Assembly: GCA_964447155.1 (NCBI GenBank)
Contig: CAYURM010000006.1
Location: 1 to 64,000, forward strand
DNA length: 64,000 bases
DNA from: SMBSF63 sp034003545
GTDB taxonomy: Bacteria > Chloroflexota > Anaerolineae > Anaerolineales > Anaerolineaceae
Reading direction: 5' to 3'
Shown: positions 1 through 7,332 of the stretch, piece after piece
Layout: every line of letters begins with the position of its first letter
How positions within the stretch are numbered: position 1 is the first letter of the stretch
Translations under genes and position numbers: made by a program
The notes under the pieces: generated by a model
What the model was told of the DNA's origin: nothing
Databases searched by the model: none
Seen by the model: the letters and a program-made list of their open reading frames with translations, nothing else

Positions 1-191
1 TTCTTTGTCCATGCCTTAAGATTACCCGATTTTTGCCTCTTTTGCGTAACATCAGAGTTTAAATCATCCTCGTAAAATTTTTGTGAATCCTTCTTACCTT
101 TCAAAAATGCAAGGCAAAAAAATAAAAAAATAATGTATATTAAATCCAGATGAGAAACATTAAACCCTATTTACAGAAAAAGGAAATAACT

Positions 192-554
192 ATGAAAAAA
201 TCACATCGTCTCTCCGGCATTATCCTGATCGCTCTGATCCTGACCGTTGCCACCTTCGCTTTCGCCGCAGCCAACAACGTACCCACCTCAAACGCAGGTG
301 ATGGCGACGAAGTCATCAGCGGGTACGAAATCACCAATGTCCATTACGCGCTGAACACCACCAATCCTGACACGATCCAAACCGTAACCTTTGACATTAG
401 CCCTGACACTGCCACTGATATACAAATCAAACTGGTTGATGGCGGCATATGGATTGATGCCTGCTCCAACGTTTCCGGCGCTGTGACTTGCAACGTCGCT
501 GGCGCGGTTACCGCCCTGGATGCTGATCTCTTACGTGTAGTTGCAGCTGACTAA
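192..554 (+). CDS. Small secreted protein, probable substrate of the adjacent signal peptidase
   Basis: A 120-residue protein with a basic start (MKKSHR), a hydrophobic stretch at about residues 8-25 and then the motif AANNVP followed by a GDG turn. The mature part is acidic, has two cysteines and looks like a small beta domain; I do not recognise the family. The ATG at 192 is preferred over one at 150 because AGGA lies just upstream at 181-184 and the signal peptide begins there. The same AAN(N/S)VP...GD pattern occurs in the protein at 3001-3480, on the far side of the signal peptidase gene. I infer that both are exported by the Sec route and cut by that peptidase. A terminator follows immediately, as expected for an abundant structural product. 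Confidence 0.75.
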   Translation: MKKSHRLSGIILIALILTVATFAFAAANNVPTSNAGDGDEVISGYEITNVHYALNTTNPDTIQTVTFDISPDTATDIQIKLVDGGIWIDACSNVSGAVTCNVAGAVTALDADLLRVVAAD

Positions 555-571
555 TCACATTTGATACAATC

Positions 572-610
572 ATGGGCGCGGCTGCAATCTGTGGCTGCGC
601 CCATCTTTTT
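572..610 (+). terminator. Rho-independent terminator between secreted protein and signal peptidase
   Basis: ATGGGCGC (572-579) pairs perfectly with GCGCCCAT (597-604), and CTTTTT follows at 605-610. It ends the 192-554 transcript but lies only 19 nt before the next start codon. The peptidase gene is therefore expressed by read-through or from a weak promoter inside this stretch; a possible one is TTGCAG (541-546), an 18-nt spacer and TACAAT (565-570). Confidence 0.75.
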
Positions 611-628
611 ATCCAGGGGACAACTTCT

Positions 629-3004
629 GTGAAAGCGCTCAAACGATTTTTCCACCTCAAAACCCTGCGTGCCGCCATTGGCGTCGTCATCATGGCCCTG
701 GCCTGGGTGCTGCTCGTCCCCATGCAAATGGGCGGGCAGACCTCCTATGTGATCGTCGATGGCAACAGCATGGAACCCGTGTTTTACAAAGGCGACCTGG
801 TGCTTTTGCGATCACAGCCAGAATACGAAGTGCGCGACATCGTTACGTACAAACACCCCAATATTGGCACCGTCATCCACCGCATCATCGGCCGAGACCT
901 GGATCGTTACCTCCTTCAGGGAGATAACAACGACTGGGTTGACCCTTACGAACCCCGGCGCGCAGACCTGACCGGAAAATACTGGTTTCATCTTCCCGGT
1001 GCTGGTAAAATTCTCTTGGCCTTCAGGCAGCCCTGGATTCTGGCACTCATAGCGGGGTTAAGTACAGTAGTGATAGGAATGTCCATGTTCGAATCAGATG
1101 AAGCACAAACCACAGCAATTTCCAAACCCAAAAAGAAGCAATCATTTTTCCATTCATTATTCACCACCATGGGGGAATTGCTGGCAGACTGGAAAGACAA
1201 TTTCTGGCTCGTGATCTATCTTCTGGCCGCCGGCGGCATCCTGCTGGGTGCGTTTGCCTTCACCCGGCCTGCCACGCGCAAGATCAGCGACGAAACCCTC
1301 TACCAGCAGACAGGATTTTTCACCTACAGCGGCAGCGCCACCGATAAAGTTTACGATTCCCGGAAAATTGAAAGCGGCGATCCCATCTTCCCCGTCCTGG
1401 GCTGCACGGTCAATTTCACCTTCGATTATGGCCTGCACACCCCCAAACCTTTTTCAGGCGGCGGCAGTTATGTGATCAACGCCGAAGTACGCGATACTTC
1501 CGGCTGGCATCGCATCATCCCCATCAGCGCATCTACCCCTTTTGAAGGCAGCAGTTTCCATACCAATCAGGTGCTGGACGTGTGTGCTGCGCAGGATTTG
1601 ATCGACATTAAACAGGAAGCCACCGGTGCGGCGCAATCCTCCTACTATCTGAGCCTGATCCCTGCCGTGACGGTCAACGGCGTGGTGGACGGCCAAATCC
1701 TGGAAGACAGCTTTGCCCCTGCCCTGGAATTTGTCATTGCCCCACAGCAAGTCTATCTCAATCAAAACTTCGGCGAAAACCAGGATCCTTTCAAACCCGG
1801 CACGCTCGGTATTTTGTCCAGAGATAAAATAGTACCCAACGTGATCAATATCTTCCAGTATCCCCTGCCCATTCCTGCTGCGCGGGTGATTGCCATTGTC
1901 TGCCTTGCCCTGGCAGCAACCGGCGCCGGTTTGGCAATATTTGTCTTCAAGGAAGCTGAATCCAGTGACGAACGTCTGTGGGCCAGACTGCAAATCGGCG
2001 AACACATGCTGAGCGTCAGCACCAGCCCCTTCGGGAAAAACGACCGCGTGGTAGACCTGGACAATCTGGGAGAACTGGTTCAGCTTGTCGAACGCTATGG
2101 CGGCGCCGTCCTCTTCCATAAAGACCCACCGTATGTCAATTATTATGTGCGCGACAATGGCGTTGTCTACCGCTGCCGGCAAATGGAACGCCAGTACAGC
2201 CTGGCAAGTGGTGACAATGATTTCCAGCAGGAACTGCTGCGCGCGCTTGAAAACAATGAATTCATGCTGCAATATCAACCTGGCGTCTCGCTGAAGACCG
2301 GGAAAATCACCCAGGTGGAAGCCTTGTTACGCTGGAATCATCCCGAACGCGGCTTGCTGATGCCGATGTCCTTTTTGCCGGAAGCCGAAGCAGGCAAACT
2401 GATCGGCTGGATCGACAGTTGGGTATTGCGTACCGGCTGCGCACAGCTGCGCCAATGGCGGGATGCCGGTTTCCCGCATTTTCCCATGGCGATCAACATT
2501 TCATCCAGCCAACTGCGCCTGCCAAATATTGCAGACATGGTTGAAGACGCCTTGCTGGAAAACAATTTATCCGCTGACGCCTTGCAAATTGATATCTCGG
2601 AAGACCAGTTCAGCCTGGATATCGACATCCTGCAAAACCTGAAATCACTGCGCAACATCGGCGTCGGCATCACCATCAGCAGCCGCCACAAGAACCTGCT
2701 CGAAAACACCCCGGAGATTGCCAGCCAGGTCAAGGTCAACTATGCTGTCCTCCAGAAAAGCATCCTCGCGGGAGCAGAAAACAGCCCCCAGCAATGGTTC
2801 GAAAATGCCCGCGCCCACAAAGTCAACGTGATCGCTATGGGCGTAGAAACCCCTGAGGAATTAGGCTTCTTCCAGGTCAATGCCTGTGACGAAGTGCAGG
2901 GATTTTTCGTCCGCCCGCCGCTCACCGTCAACGAAATCACCCGGGAACTGGAATCCGGTCAAACGCTGATTGACCTGGAGTTAGAAAATGGAGCAGGCCG
3001 GTGA
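629..3004 (+). CDS. SipW/archaeal-type signal peptidase I fused to a degenerate EAL domain
   Basis: A 791-residue membrane protein. Residues 1-130 are an S26B-type signal peptidase: a transmembrane helix at about 13-31, the nucleophile Ser47 in GNSMEP, His84 in VIHRIIG where eubacterial enzymes have Lys, and the GDNND box with Asp99. Further helices lie near 136-154, 191-211 and 415-440. The extracytoplasmic part at about 215-410 resembles DUF5305. The cytoplasmic C-terminus (about 533-780) is an EAL domain: VEALLRW (Glu564), INIS and QGFFVRP are present, but the DDFG metal loop and the first Glu of EGVE are lost, so it probably binds c-di-GMP without cutting it. The GTG at 629 is chosen because AGGGGA precedes it and the ATG at 572 lies in a terminator stem. 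The stop overlaps the next gene. Confidence 0.85.
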   Translation: MKALKRFFHLKTLRAAIGVVIMALAWVLLVPMQMGGQTSYVIVDGNSMEPVFYKGDLVLLRSQPEYEVRDIVTYKHPNIGTVIHRIIGRDLDRYLLQGDNNDWVDPYEPRRADLTGKYWFHLPGAGKILLAFRQPWILALIAGLSTVVIGMSMFESDEAQTTAISKPKKKQSFFHSLFTTMGELLADWKDNFWLVIYLLAAGGILLGAFAFTRPATRKISDETLYQQTGFFTYSGSATDKVYDSRKIESGDPIFPVLGCTVNFTFDYGLHTPKPFSGGGSYVINAEVRDTSGWHRIIPISASTPFEGSSFHTNQVLDVCAAQDLIDIKQEATGAAQSSYYLSLIPAVTVNGVVDGQILEDSFAPALEFVIAPQQVYLNQNFGENQDPFKPGTLGILSRDKIVPNVINIFQYPLPIPAARVIAIVCLALAATGAGLAIFVFKEAESSDERLWARLQIGEHMLSVSTSPFGKNDRVVDLDNLGELVQLVERYGGAVLFHKDPPYVNYYVRDNGVVYRCRQMERQYSLASGDNDFQQELLRALENNEFMLQYQPGVSLKTGKITQVEALLRWNHPERGLLMPMSFLPEAEAGKLIGWIDSWVLRTGCAQLRQWRDAGFPHFPMAINISSSQLRLPNIADMVEDALLENNLSADALQIDISEDQFSLDIDILQNLKSLRNIGVGITISSRHKNLLENTPEIASQVKVNYAVLQKSILAGAENSPQQWFENARAHKVNVIAMGVETPEELGFFQVNACDEVQGFFVRPPLTVNEITRELESGQTLIDLELENGAGR

Positions 3005-3480
3005 TCAAAAAACTGCTGCGGCCGAGGGTATTCATGGCTTCGCTGGTCCTGCTCGTCTCACTCAGCGCCTTCACTGCCCTGTCAGCTGCCAACAGCGTGC
3101 CGGTCACCCATGTCGGCGATTCGCAAAGGCCGATCACTATCGCCGACAAAGCGCCGCCAGAATGCGCCTCGATTGCATCCAGCCTGAACAGCATCAGTGT
3201 TGGCGGCTTCTGGCCTTGGTTATATGTTTACCCTGGAAATACACTTATTCTGGGTACCAATGCCGGAGAAAACTTTGGGGGATGGCTGATTACATGGGGG
3301 AATGGGCCCAATTGCTTTGTAACAGGAGGCGGAAACGACACGGTTATTGGATCCAGGGGAAACGATATCATTCTCGGCGGGCCTGGAGATGATAACATTG
3401 ATGGCAGCGCGGGAATTGATATCTGCTACGGCGGCGGCGGCAACGATACGTTCAGCAACTGTGAAACAATTTATCAGTAA
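3001..3480 (+). CDS. Small secreted RTX-repeat protein
   Basis: A 159-residue protein with a signal peptide (about residues 8-28) ending in SAANSVP, the motif also seen in the protein at 192-554. Residues about 109-150 carry RTX-type calcium-binding repeats: GGGNDT, SRGNDI, GGPGDDN and GGGGNDT. Four cysteines (ECAS, NCF, ICY, NCE) could make disulfides. It starts with GTG overlapping the stop of the peptidase gene (GTGA), so the two are translationally coupled. RTX proteins usually leave by type I secretion, but this one has a normal Sec signal and no transporter nearby. I infer a calcium-stabilised surface protein matured by the neighbouring peptidase. It is much shorter than typical RTX toxins, and a toxin role is not suggested. 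Confidence 0.75.
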   Translation: MIKKLLRPRVFMASLVLLVSLSAFTALSAANSVPVTHVGDSQRPITIADKAPPECASIASSLNSISVGGFWPWLYVYPGNTLILGTNAGENFGGWLITWGNGPNCFVTGGGNDTVIGSRGNDIILGGPGDDNIDGSAGIDICYGGGGNDTFSNCETIYQ

Positions 3481-3489
3481 ACCAAACTT

Positions 3490-4335
3490 CTATTTCATTT
3501 TTCCGCAACCAACCCACTCAATCTCTTTCCCCTCGAAACGTACCCGCATCACTTCTATTGCTTGCGGGTTATTATCGATCAGGATAAATTGACGCCCCAT
3601 CTCCAGGCATATATCACCAATCGTCCCGCTGCCGGCGAAAAAGTCCATCACCACATCTCCCTCGCTGGAAGATGCCTGCAGAATGCGCTTCAGCACCCCC
3701 ACCGGTTTCTGGGTAGGATAGCCGGTCTTCTCTTTGGAGTTGGTGCCCACGATGGTATGCCACCAGGTATCTGTCGGGAATTTCCCGCGGGCGGCCTTTT
3801 CTTTTCCCACCAGGCCGGGGGCCATATAAGGAATTCTCGCCACTTCTTCATAATTGAAGGTGTAATTTGCGGGGTCTTTAACATAATAGAGGATATTGTC
3901 ATGCTTGGCCGGCCATTTCTTGCGCGAACGCCCGCCGTAGTCATACGCCCAGATGATCTCATTCAGGAAACATTCTCGTCCGAAAATGCTGTCCAGCAGC
4001 ACCTTGCAGTAATGCACCTCACGATAATCAATATGGAAATATAAACTACCGTTCGGCTTTAACAACCGGTAGGCCTGCTCCAGCCGCGGGGCAATAAAAC
4101 CAATGAAATCATCAAACTGGTCTGCATACGCCCGGCTGCCGATTGACTCGGTACGATAACTCTGGCCGCCAAAACCCACCCGGTCACCATCCTCGTCCCG
4201 CACCGTCTTGATCTGCGTGCGCGCCTGAGCGTGCCCGGTATTAAATGGCGGATCGATATAGATCAGGTCCACCGATTCAGATGGAAGATCCTTAAGGATC
4301 GTCAGATTATCGCCGAAGTAAATGGTATTGGTCAT
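3490..4335 (-). CDS. Site-specific DNA methyltransferase, DPPF type (orphan)
   Basis: A 281-residue enzyme of the N6-adenine/N4-cytosine DNA methyltransferase family. The catalytic motif IV DPPF is at residues 28-31 and the AdoMet-binding FAGSG (motif I) at 233-237; this order marks the beta class (Mod-like). The stretch between them holds the target-recognition region, with FHIDYREVHY after motif IV. The start ATG at 4335 gives the usual MTNTIYFGDNL beginning. No restriction endonuclease, specificity subunit or vsr gene is adjacent, so it appears solitary, acting perhaps in gene regulation or protection. The recognition sequence cannot be read from the protein. It is convergent with the RTX gene and divergent from the lipoprotein at 4545. 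Confidence 0.88.
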   Translation of the reverse strand: MTNTIYFGDNLTILKDLPSESVDLIYIDPPFNTGHAQARTQIKTVRDEDGDRVGFGGQSYRTESIGSRAYADQFDDFIGFIAPRLEQAYRLLKPNGSLYFHIDYREVHYCKVLLDSIFGRECFLNEIIWAYDYGGRSRKKWPAKHDNILYYVKDPANYTFNYEEVARIPYMAPGLVGKEKAARGKFPTDTWWHTIVGTNSKEKTGYPTQKPVGVLKRILQASSSEGDVVMDFFAGSGTIGDICLEMGRQFILIDNNPQAIEVMRVRFEGKEIEWVGCGKMK

Positions 4336-4380
4336 GCAAGAATTTTAACATAGGTCAGGTGAAACCCTTGCAAATGTAAA

Positions 4381-4400
4381 GACAGGTTTACAAACCTGTC
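4381..4400. repeat. Perfect 20-bp palindrome between divergent genes
   Basis: GACAGGTTTACAAACCTGTC reads the same on both strands apart from its centre. It lies between the divergent methyltransferase and lipoprotein genes, so it is not placed as a terminator and could be an operator. A related hairpin (GGACAGGT...ACCTGTCC) at 59698-59719 does act as a terminator, which favours a mobile or reused hairpin. The function is open. Confidence 0.5.
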
Positions 4401-4544
4401 CGCCGCCTTATTTGGAGTCACTCTTGGCAATCCTCATAAACAATTTTTCCATTCCTCCCAGAATCCCATCCGGCCGCATACCCATTTAATAGTACAATAT
4501 GCAGGTTATTCGCTTCAAAAGTAAATTTGTCACCTGGAGGTTGC

Positions 4545-5168
4545 ATGTTCTCAAAAAAATTCTGGTCAGCCGCAGCGCTGATCCTCACCCTTTCATTGAT
4601 GCTCTCAGCGTGCAGTGTCTTTACCCCTGCCGAACCTACCCCTGACCCCGTTGTGCTGCAAGCCATCGCCCGCCAGACCGTTGTCGCAGAGATCACCGCC
4701 GATGCGCAGGCCAACCCGACAGCCGTTTTCACTCCACCGCCAACCTACACCCCTTACCCCACCTACACAGCCGTGGTCATCCCCACCGAAACCCCCACTC
4801 CCGGCCCCACTGCCACCCCCAAACCGTCCGGCAATCAGGCCAAATTCCTGTACGCCAACACCTTCCCGGAGAACCGCCGGGTATTCTATCCCAACGAAAT
4901 TTTCAACATCGGCTTTGGTTTTGAAAATATTGGCGAAGTTACCTGGGACCCCGGCTACGCCCTCGTCTATGTCGGCGGCGACCGTTTCACTAGCACTACT
5001 TCGATCCCCCTGGGGCGTACGGTTGCCCCTGGCGAAAAAGCAGATTTCAGCCTGGGCGCTTTTGGCTCCGAAGACTTACGCGTCCATACCACTTACTGGG
5101 CGCTGGTCACCAGCTCCGGCATACCTGTTGAAGGCGGCTCTGCCTGGTTCAGTTACACCGCAGAATAA
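4545..5168 (+). CDS. Lipoprotein with NBR1-type Ig-like domain
   Basis: A 207-residue surface lipoprotein. The signal sequence ends in the lipobox LSAC with Cys23. A Thr/Pro-rich linker (about 75-105) follows, then an Ig-like domain of about 105 residues resembling the NBR1 central domain; ANTFPENRRVFYPNE and the FENIGEVTWDPGY stretch are its signature. In Chloroflexota this domain is common on exported lipoproteins and is thought to mediate protein or cell-wall contacts; the ligand here is unknown. The ATG at 4545 is chosen because CTGGAGG lies just upstream. It is a single-gene unit with its own terminator at 5191-5225. Confidence 0.8.
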   Translation: MFSKKFWSAAALILTLSLMLSACSVFTPAEPTPDPVVLQAIARQTVVAEITADAQANPTAVFTPPPTYTPYPTYTAVVIPTETPTPGPTATPKPSGNQAKFLYANTFPENRRVFYPNEIFNIGFGFENIGEVTWDPGYALVYVGGDRFTSTTSIPLGRTVAPGEKADFSLGAFGSEDLRVHTTYWALVTSSGIPVEGGSAWFSYTAE

Positions 5169-5190
5169 AATCCTTCAAAATCAACGATTT

Positions 5191-5225
5191 CACCAGCCAA
5201 ATTACCCTTCGGCTGGTGTTTTTTT
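5191..5225 (+). terminator. Rho-independent terminator of the lipoprotein gene
   Basis: CACCAGCC (5191-5198) pairs with GGCTGGTG (5211-5218), followed by seven T. It lies 22 nt after the lipoprotein stop codon. Confidence 0.9.
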
Positions 5226-5335
5226 ATACCCCGCGCCCTGAACTTGCCGAACGTAGCAGCGTCCGATTTCCCTTATTCCTGCTCACTGGTTGTATACTTT
5301 AACCATCATCATTCGCTATCCATCAGGGAAAACCA

Positions 5336-5863
5336 ATGGACTATTTGACCGCTACCCTGCTGTTTGTAATCATCACTACCCTCCTTCTGCTATCCATCCA
5401 GTGGCCCGGTCTGACCGGTGCACCCTGGTGGCCGACACCGCAGAAAAAAGTGCTGCGCATGCTGGAGATGGCAAACGTCCAGGCAGATGAAGTCGTCTAT
5501 GACCTCGGCTGCGGCGATGGGCGAGTGTTGATCGCTGCCGCGCGGCGCTTCCAGGCCCGTTCCGTGGGCATCGAGATCGATCCGCTGCGTTTCGTCCTGG
5601 TGCAAATCCTCATCACTATCCTCGGACTGCGCAAACGCATCACCGTCAAACTCGGCAATTTCTTCGAGCAGGATTTAAGCCAGGCAGACATCGTCTTCAC
5701 CTACCTGCTGCAAAATACCAACAACAAGCTGTTCAACAAACTGGACGGGGAACTGCACCCCGGCACGCGCGTCGTCTCACACAACTATTCCTATCCCGGC
5801 TGGCGATTGATAGATGAGGACGAAACCCTCGGATTGTATTTATATGAGGTGGTGAAGCCCTGA
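5336..5863 (+). CDS. Membrane-anchored class I SAM-dependent methyltransferase
   Basis: A 175-residue protein with one N-terminal membrane helix (about residues 5-22) and a Rossmann methyltransferase domain. The AdoMet motif I is DLGCGDGR at about 57-64 and the acidic residue at the end of strand beta-2 is in GIEIDP. The layout of helix, short linker, compact methyltransferase and no target domain resembles the small FAM173/ATPSCKMT-like lysine methyltransferases, but the bacterial substrate is unknown. It stands alone between two non-coding stretches, with no operon partner to suggest a role. Confidence 0.75.
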   Translation: MDYLTATLLFVIITTLLLLSIQWPGLTGAPWWPTPQKKVLRMLEMANVQADEVVYDLGCGDGRVLIAAARRFQARSVGIEIDPLRFVLVQILITILGLRKRITVKLGNFFEQDLSQADIVFTYLLQNTNNKLFNKLDGELHPGTRVVSHNYSYPGWRLIDEDETLGLYLYEVVKP

Positions 5864-5896
5864 ACAAATCCTGTGAATGACTATTCCTTTTTTGTC

Positions 5897-6038
5897 TCAT
5901 GCAAAGGCGCAAAGAAATACTTTTGTTTTTTTTTATCACAATTTTGACTTGCCGCATCTTGCACTTATTTGACAATCTATAAAAAACTACCAAACAAACA
6001 CTACAATCCAAACTTGACGTCTTGGCGGCTTTGCGTGA
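5897..6038. repeat. Inverted TTTGCGTGA-type repeat element
   Basis: The end at 5897-5914 (TCATGCAAAGGCGCAAAG) is close to the reverse complement of the end at 6021-6038 (CTTGGCGGCTTTGCGTGA), with about 100 nt of AT-rich sequence between. A single end copy recurs at 9347-9375. No coding potential is seen; it looks like a remnant of a short interspersed element. The 5864-6104 gap otherwise holds nothing I recognise. Confidence 0.5.
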
Positions 6039-6104
6039 AAAATAATTCCTTTCCTCAAAAACTCTTCTTATATAACTGGAATCTACATCGGTTAAAATAA
6101 TCCT

Positions 6105-6452
6105 ATGACCAAATCGATTTACCAGCAAATCTACGCCATCGTGCGCCAGATCCCGCCGGGCAAGGTTGCCAGCTATGGGCAGATCGCCAGACTGGTCAAT
6201 CGCTGCACGGCGCGCATGGTCGGTTATGCCATGCACGCCATCGGGGCGGAAGATGCTGACGTCCCCTGGCAGCGAGTGATCAACAGCCAGGGGCGCATCT
6301 CGTCCCATGGAGACGGCATCGGCACCAATATACAGCGCCAGTTGCTAGAAGAAGAGGGTGTCATCTTTGACCACACCGGCCGCACCGACCTGAAACGCTT
6401 CGGTTGGCTGGGCACGGATTTCATTGGGAGTCGCATAGGGAAATCTTCATGA
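6105..6452 (+). CDS. Alkyltransferase-like protein (ATL), MGMT family without the catalytic cysteine
   Basis: A 115-residue protein matching the DNA-binding domain of O6-methylguanine-DNA methyltransferase. The PCHR active-site motif is replaced by PWQRVIN, with Trp55 in place of the acceptor cysteine, which defines alkyltransferase-like proteins. The recognition helix with the arginine finger is present as ARMVGYAM (Arg37). ATLs bind O6-alkylguanine, flip it and pass the lesion to nucleotide excision repair rather than repairing it. The gene overlaps the radical SAM gene at 6449 by four bases (ATGA), so the two are translated together, suggesting a joint DNA-repair role. Confidence 0.88.
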   Translation: MTKSIYQQIYAIVRQIPPGKVASYGQIARLVNRCTARMVGYAMHAIGAEDADVPWQRVINSQGRISSHGDGIGTNIQRQLLEEEGVIFDHTGRTDLKRFGWLGTDFIGSRIGKSS

Positions 6453-7321
6453 TCCGCGAAATCGAGGCCAAAACCATGTTGTCCCACCGCAAGAAACCCG
6501 ACTCATGGTTCGGCGTCAAGTACAACATAAACATCTCCCGCGGCTGCCAGCACCAGTGCATCTACTGTGACTCGCGCAGCGAATGTTACCAGATCGAGGA
6601 TTTTAACGACGTGCTGGTCAAGGTGAATGCCATTCCCCTGCTGCGCAAAGAACTGGCCAGCAAACGCGTCAAGGGCACCATCGGCTTCGGCGCGATGAGC
6701 GACCCATATACCCAGATCGAACGCAAATACCAGCTCACCCGCCAGGCGCTGAAAGTGATCGCCGAGATGCGCTACCCGGTGCACATGCTCACCAAAAGCG
6801 ACATGGTGCTGCGTGACCTCGATCTGCTCAAGCAGATCAACGAAGTCTTCGCCATCGTCAGTTTCACCCTCACCACTGCTGACGATGACCTCGCCGCCAT
6901 CCTCGAACCACATGCCCCCCTGCCCTCGGCGCGCCTGCGCGCCATGCAAACCCTGGTCGAGAACGGCATCCCCACCGGGGTGATGCTGATGCCCATCCTG
7001 CCTTTCATCGAAGATACGCCCGAAAATATCACCGCCATCGTTGAAGCCGCCCATCAACACGGCGCCAGCTATATCCTGCCCGCGATGGCGCTAACCCTGC
7101 GCGACCGCCAGCGGGAATACTATTTCGAAAAACTGGATGAACACTATCCGGGATTAAGCGAGAAATACCGGCGCGCTTATGGCGAGAGCCCTCAAAATGT
7201 CCCGTCCAACATCCGCGCCCTTGAAGCGCACTTCACCAGGCTGTGTAAGCAATACGGCATCGCCACCCGCGTGCCGCGTTACACCCCGCCACCGCAGCCT
7301 GAACAGTTGACTTGGTTCTAG
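6449..7321 (+). CDS. Radical SAM protein, SPL (spore photoproduct lyase-like) family
   Basis: A 290-residue enzyme of the COG1533/SplB group. The [4Fe-4S]-binding CxxxCxxC motif is CQHQCIYC with Cys33, Cys37 and Cys40. Downstream are the GFGAMSDPYTQIE segment and an AdoMet-barrel pattern (TKSD, VSFTLTT, MLMPILPFIED). Spore photoproduct lyase repairs a UV thymine dimer, but many members in non-spore-formers have unproven substrates, so the exact reaction is not claimed. The ATG at 6449 is chosen because it overlaps the ATL stop codon and TAGGG precedes it; an in-frame upstream ATG lies inside the ATL gene. Coupling to a DNA-lesion-binding ATL supports a repair or nucleic-acid role. Confidence 0.85.
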   Translation: MIREIEAKTMLSHRKKPDSWFGVKYNINISRGCQHQCIYCDSRSECYQIEDFNDVLVKVNAIPLLRKELASKRVKGTIGFGAMSDPYTQIERKYQLTRQALKVIAEMRYPVHMLTKSDMVLRDLDLLKQINEVFAIVSFTLTTADDDLAAILEPHAPLPSARLRAMQTLVENGIPTGVMLMPILPFIEDTPENITAIVEAAHQHGASYILPAMALTLRDRQREYYFEKLDEHYPGLSEKYRRAYGESPQNVPSNIRALEAHFTRLCKQYGIATRVPRYTPPPQPEQLTWF

Positions 7322-7332
7322 CTGAAGGCAGG

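Noticed and set aside
572..628. ATG at 572 as the start of the signal peptidase
   Set aside because: It lies in the stem of a terminator and lacks a ribosome site; GTG 629 has AGGGGA upstream and leaves a normal signal-anchor.
1454..2278. Open frame of 274 codons opposite the signal peptidase gene
   Set aside because: It is the antisense shadow of a well-supported coding region with no motif of its own.
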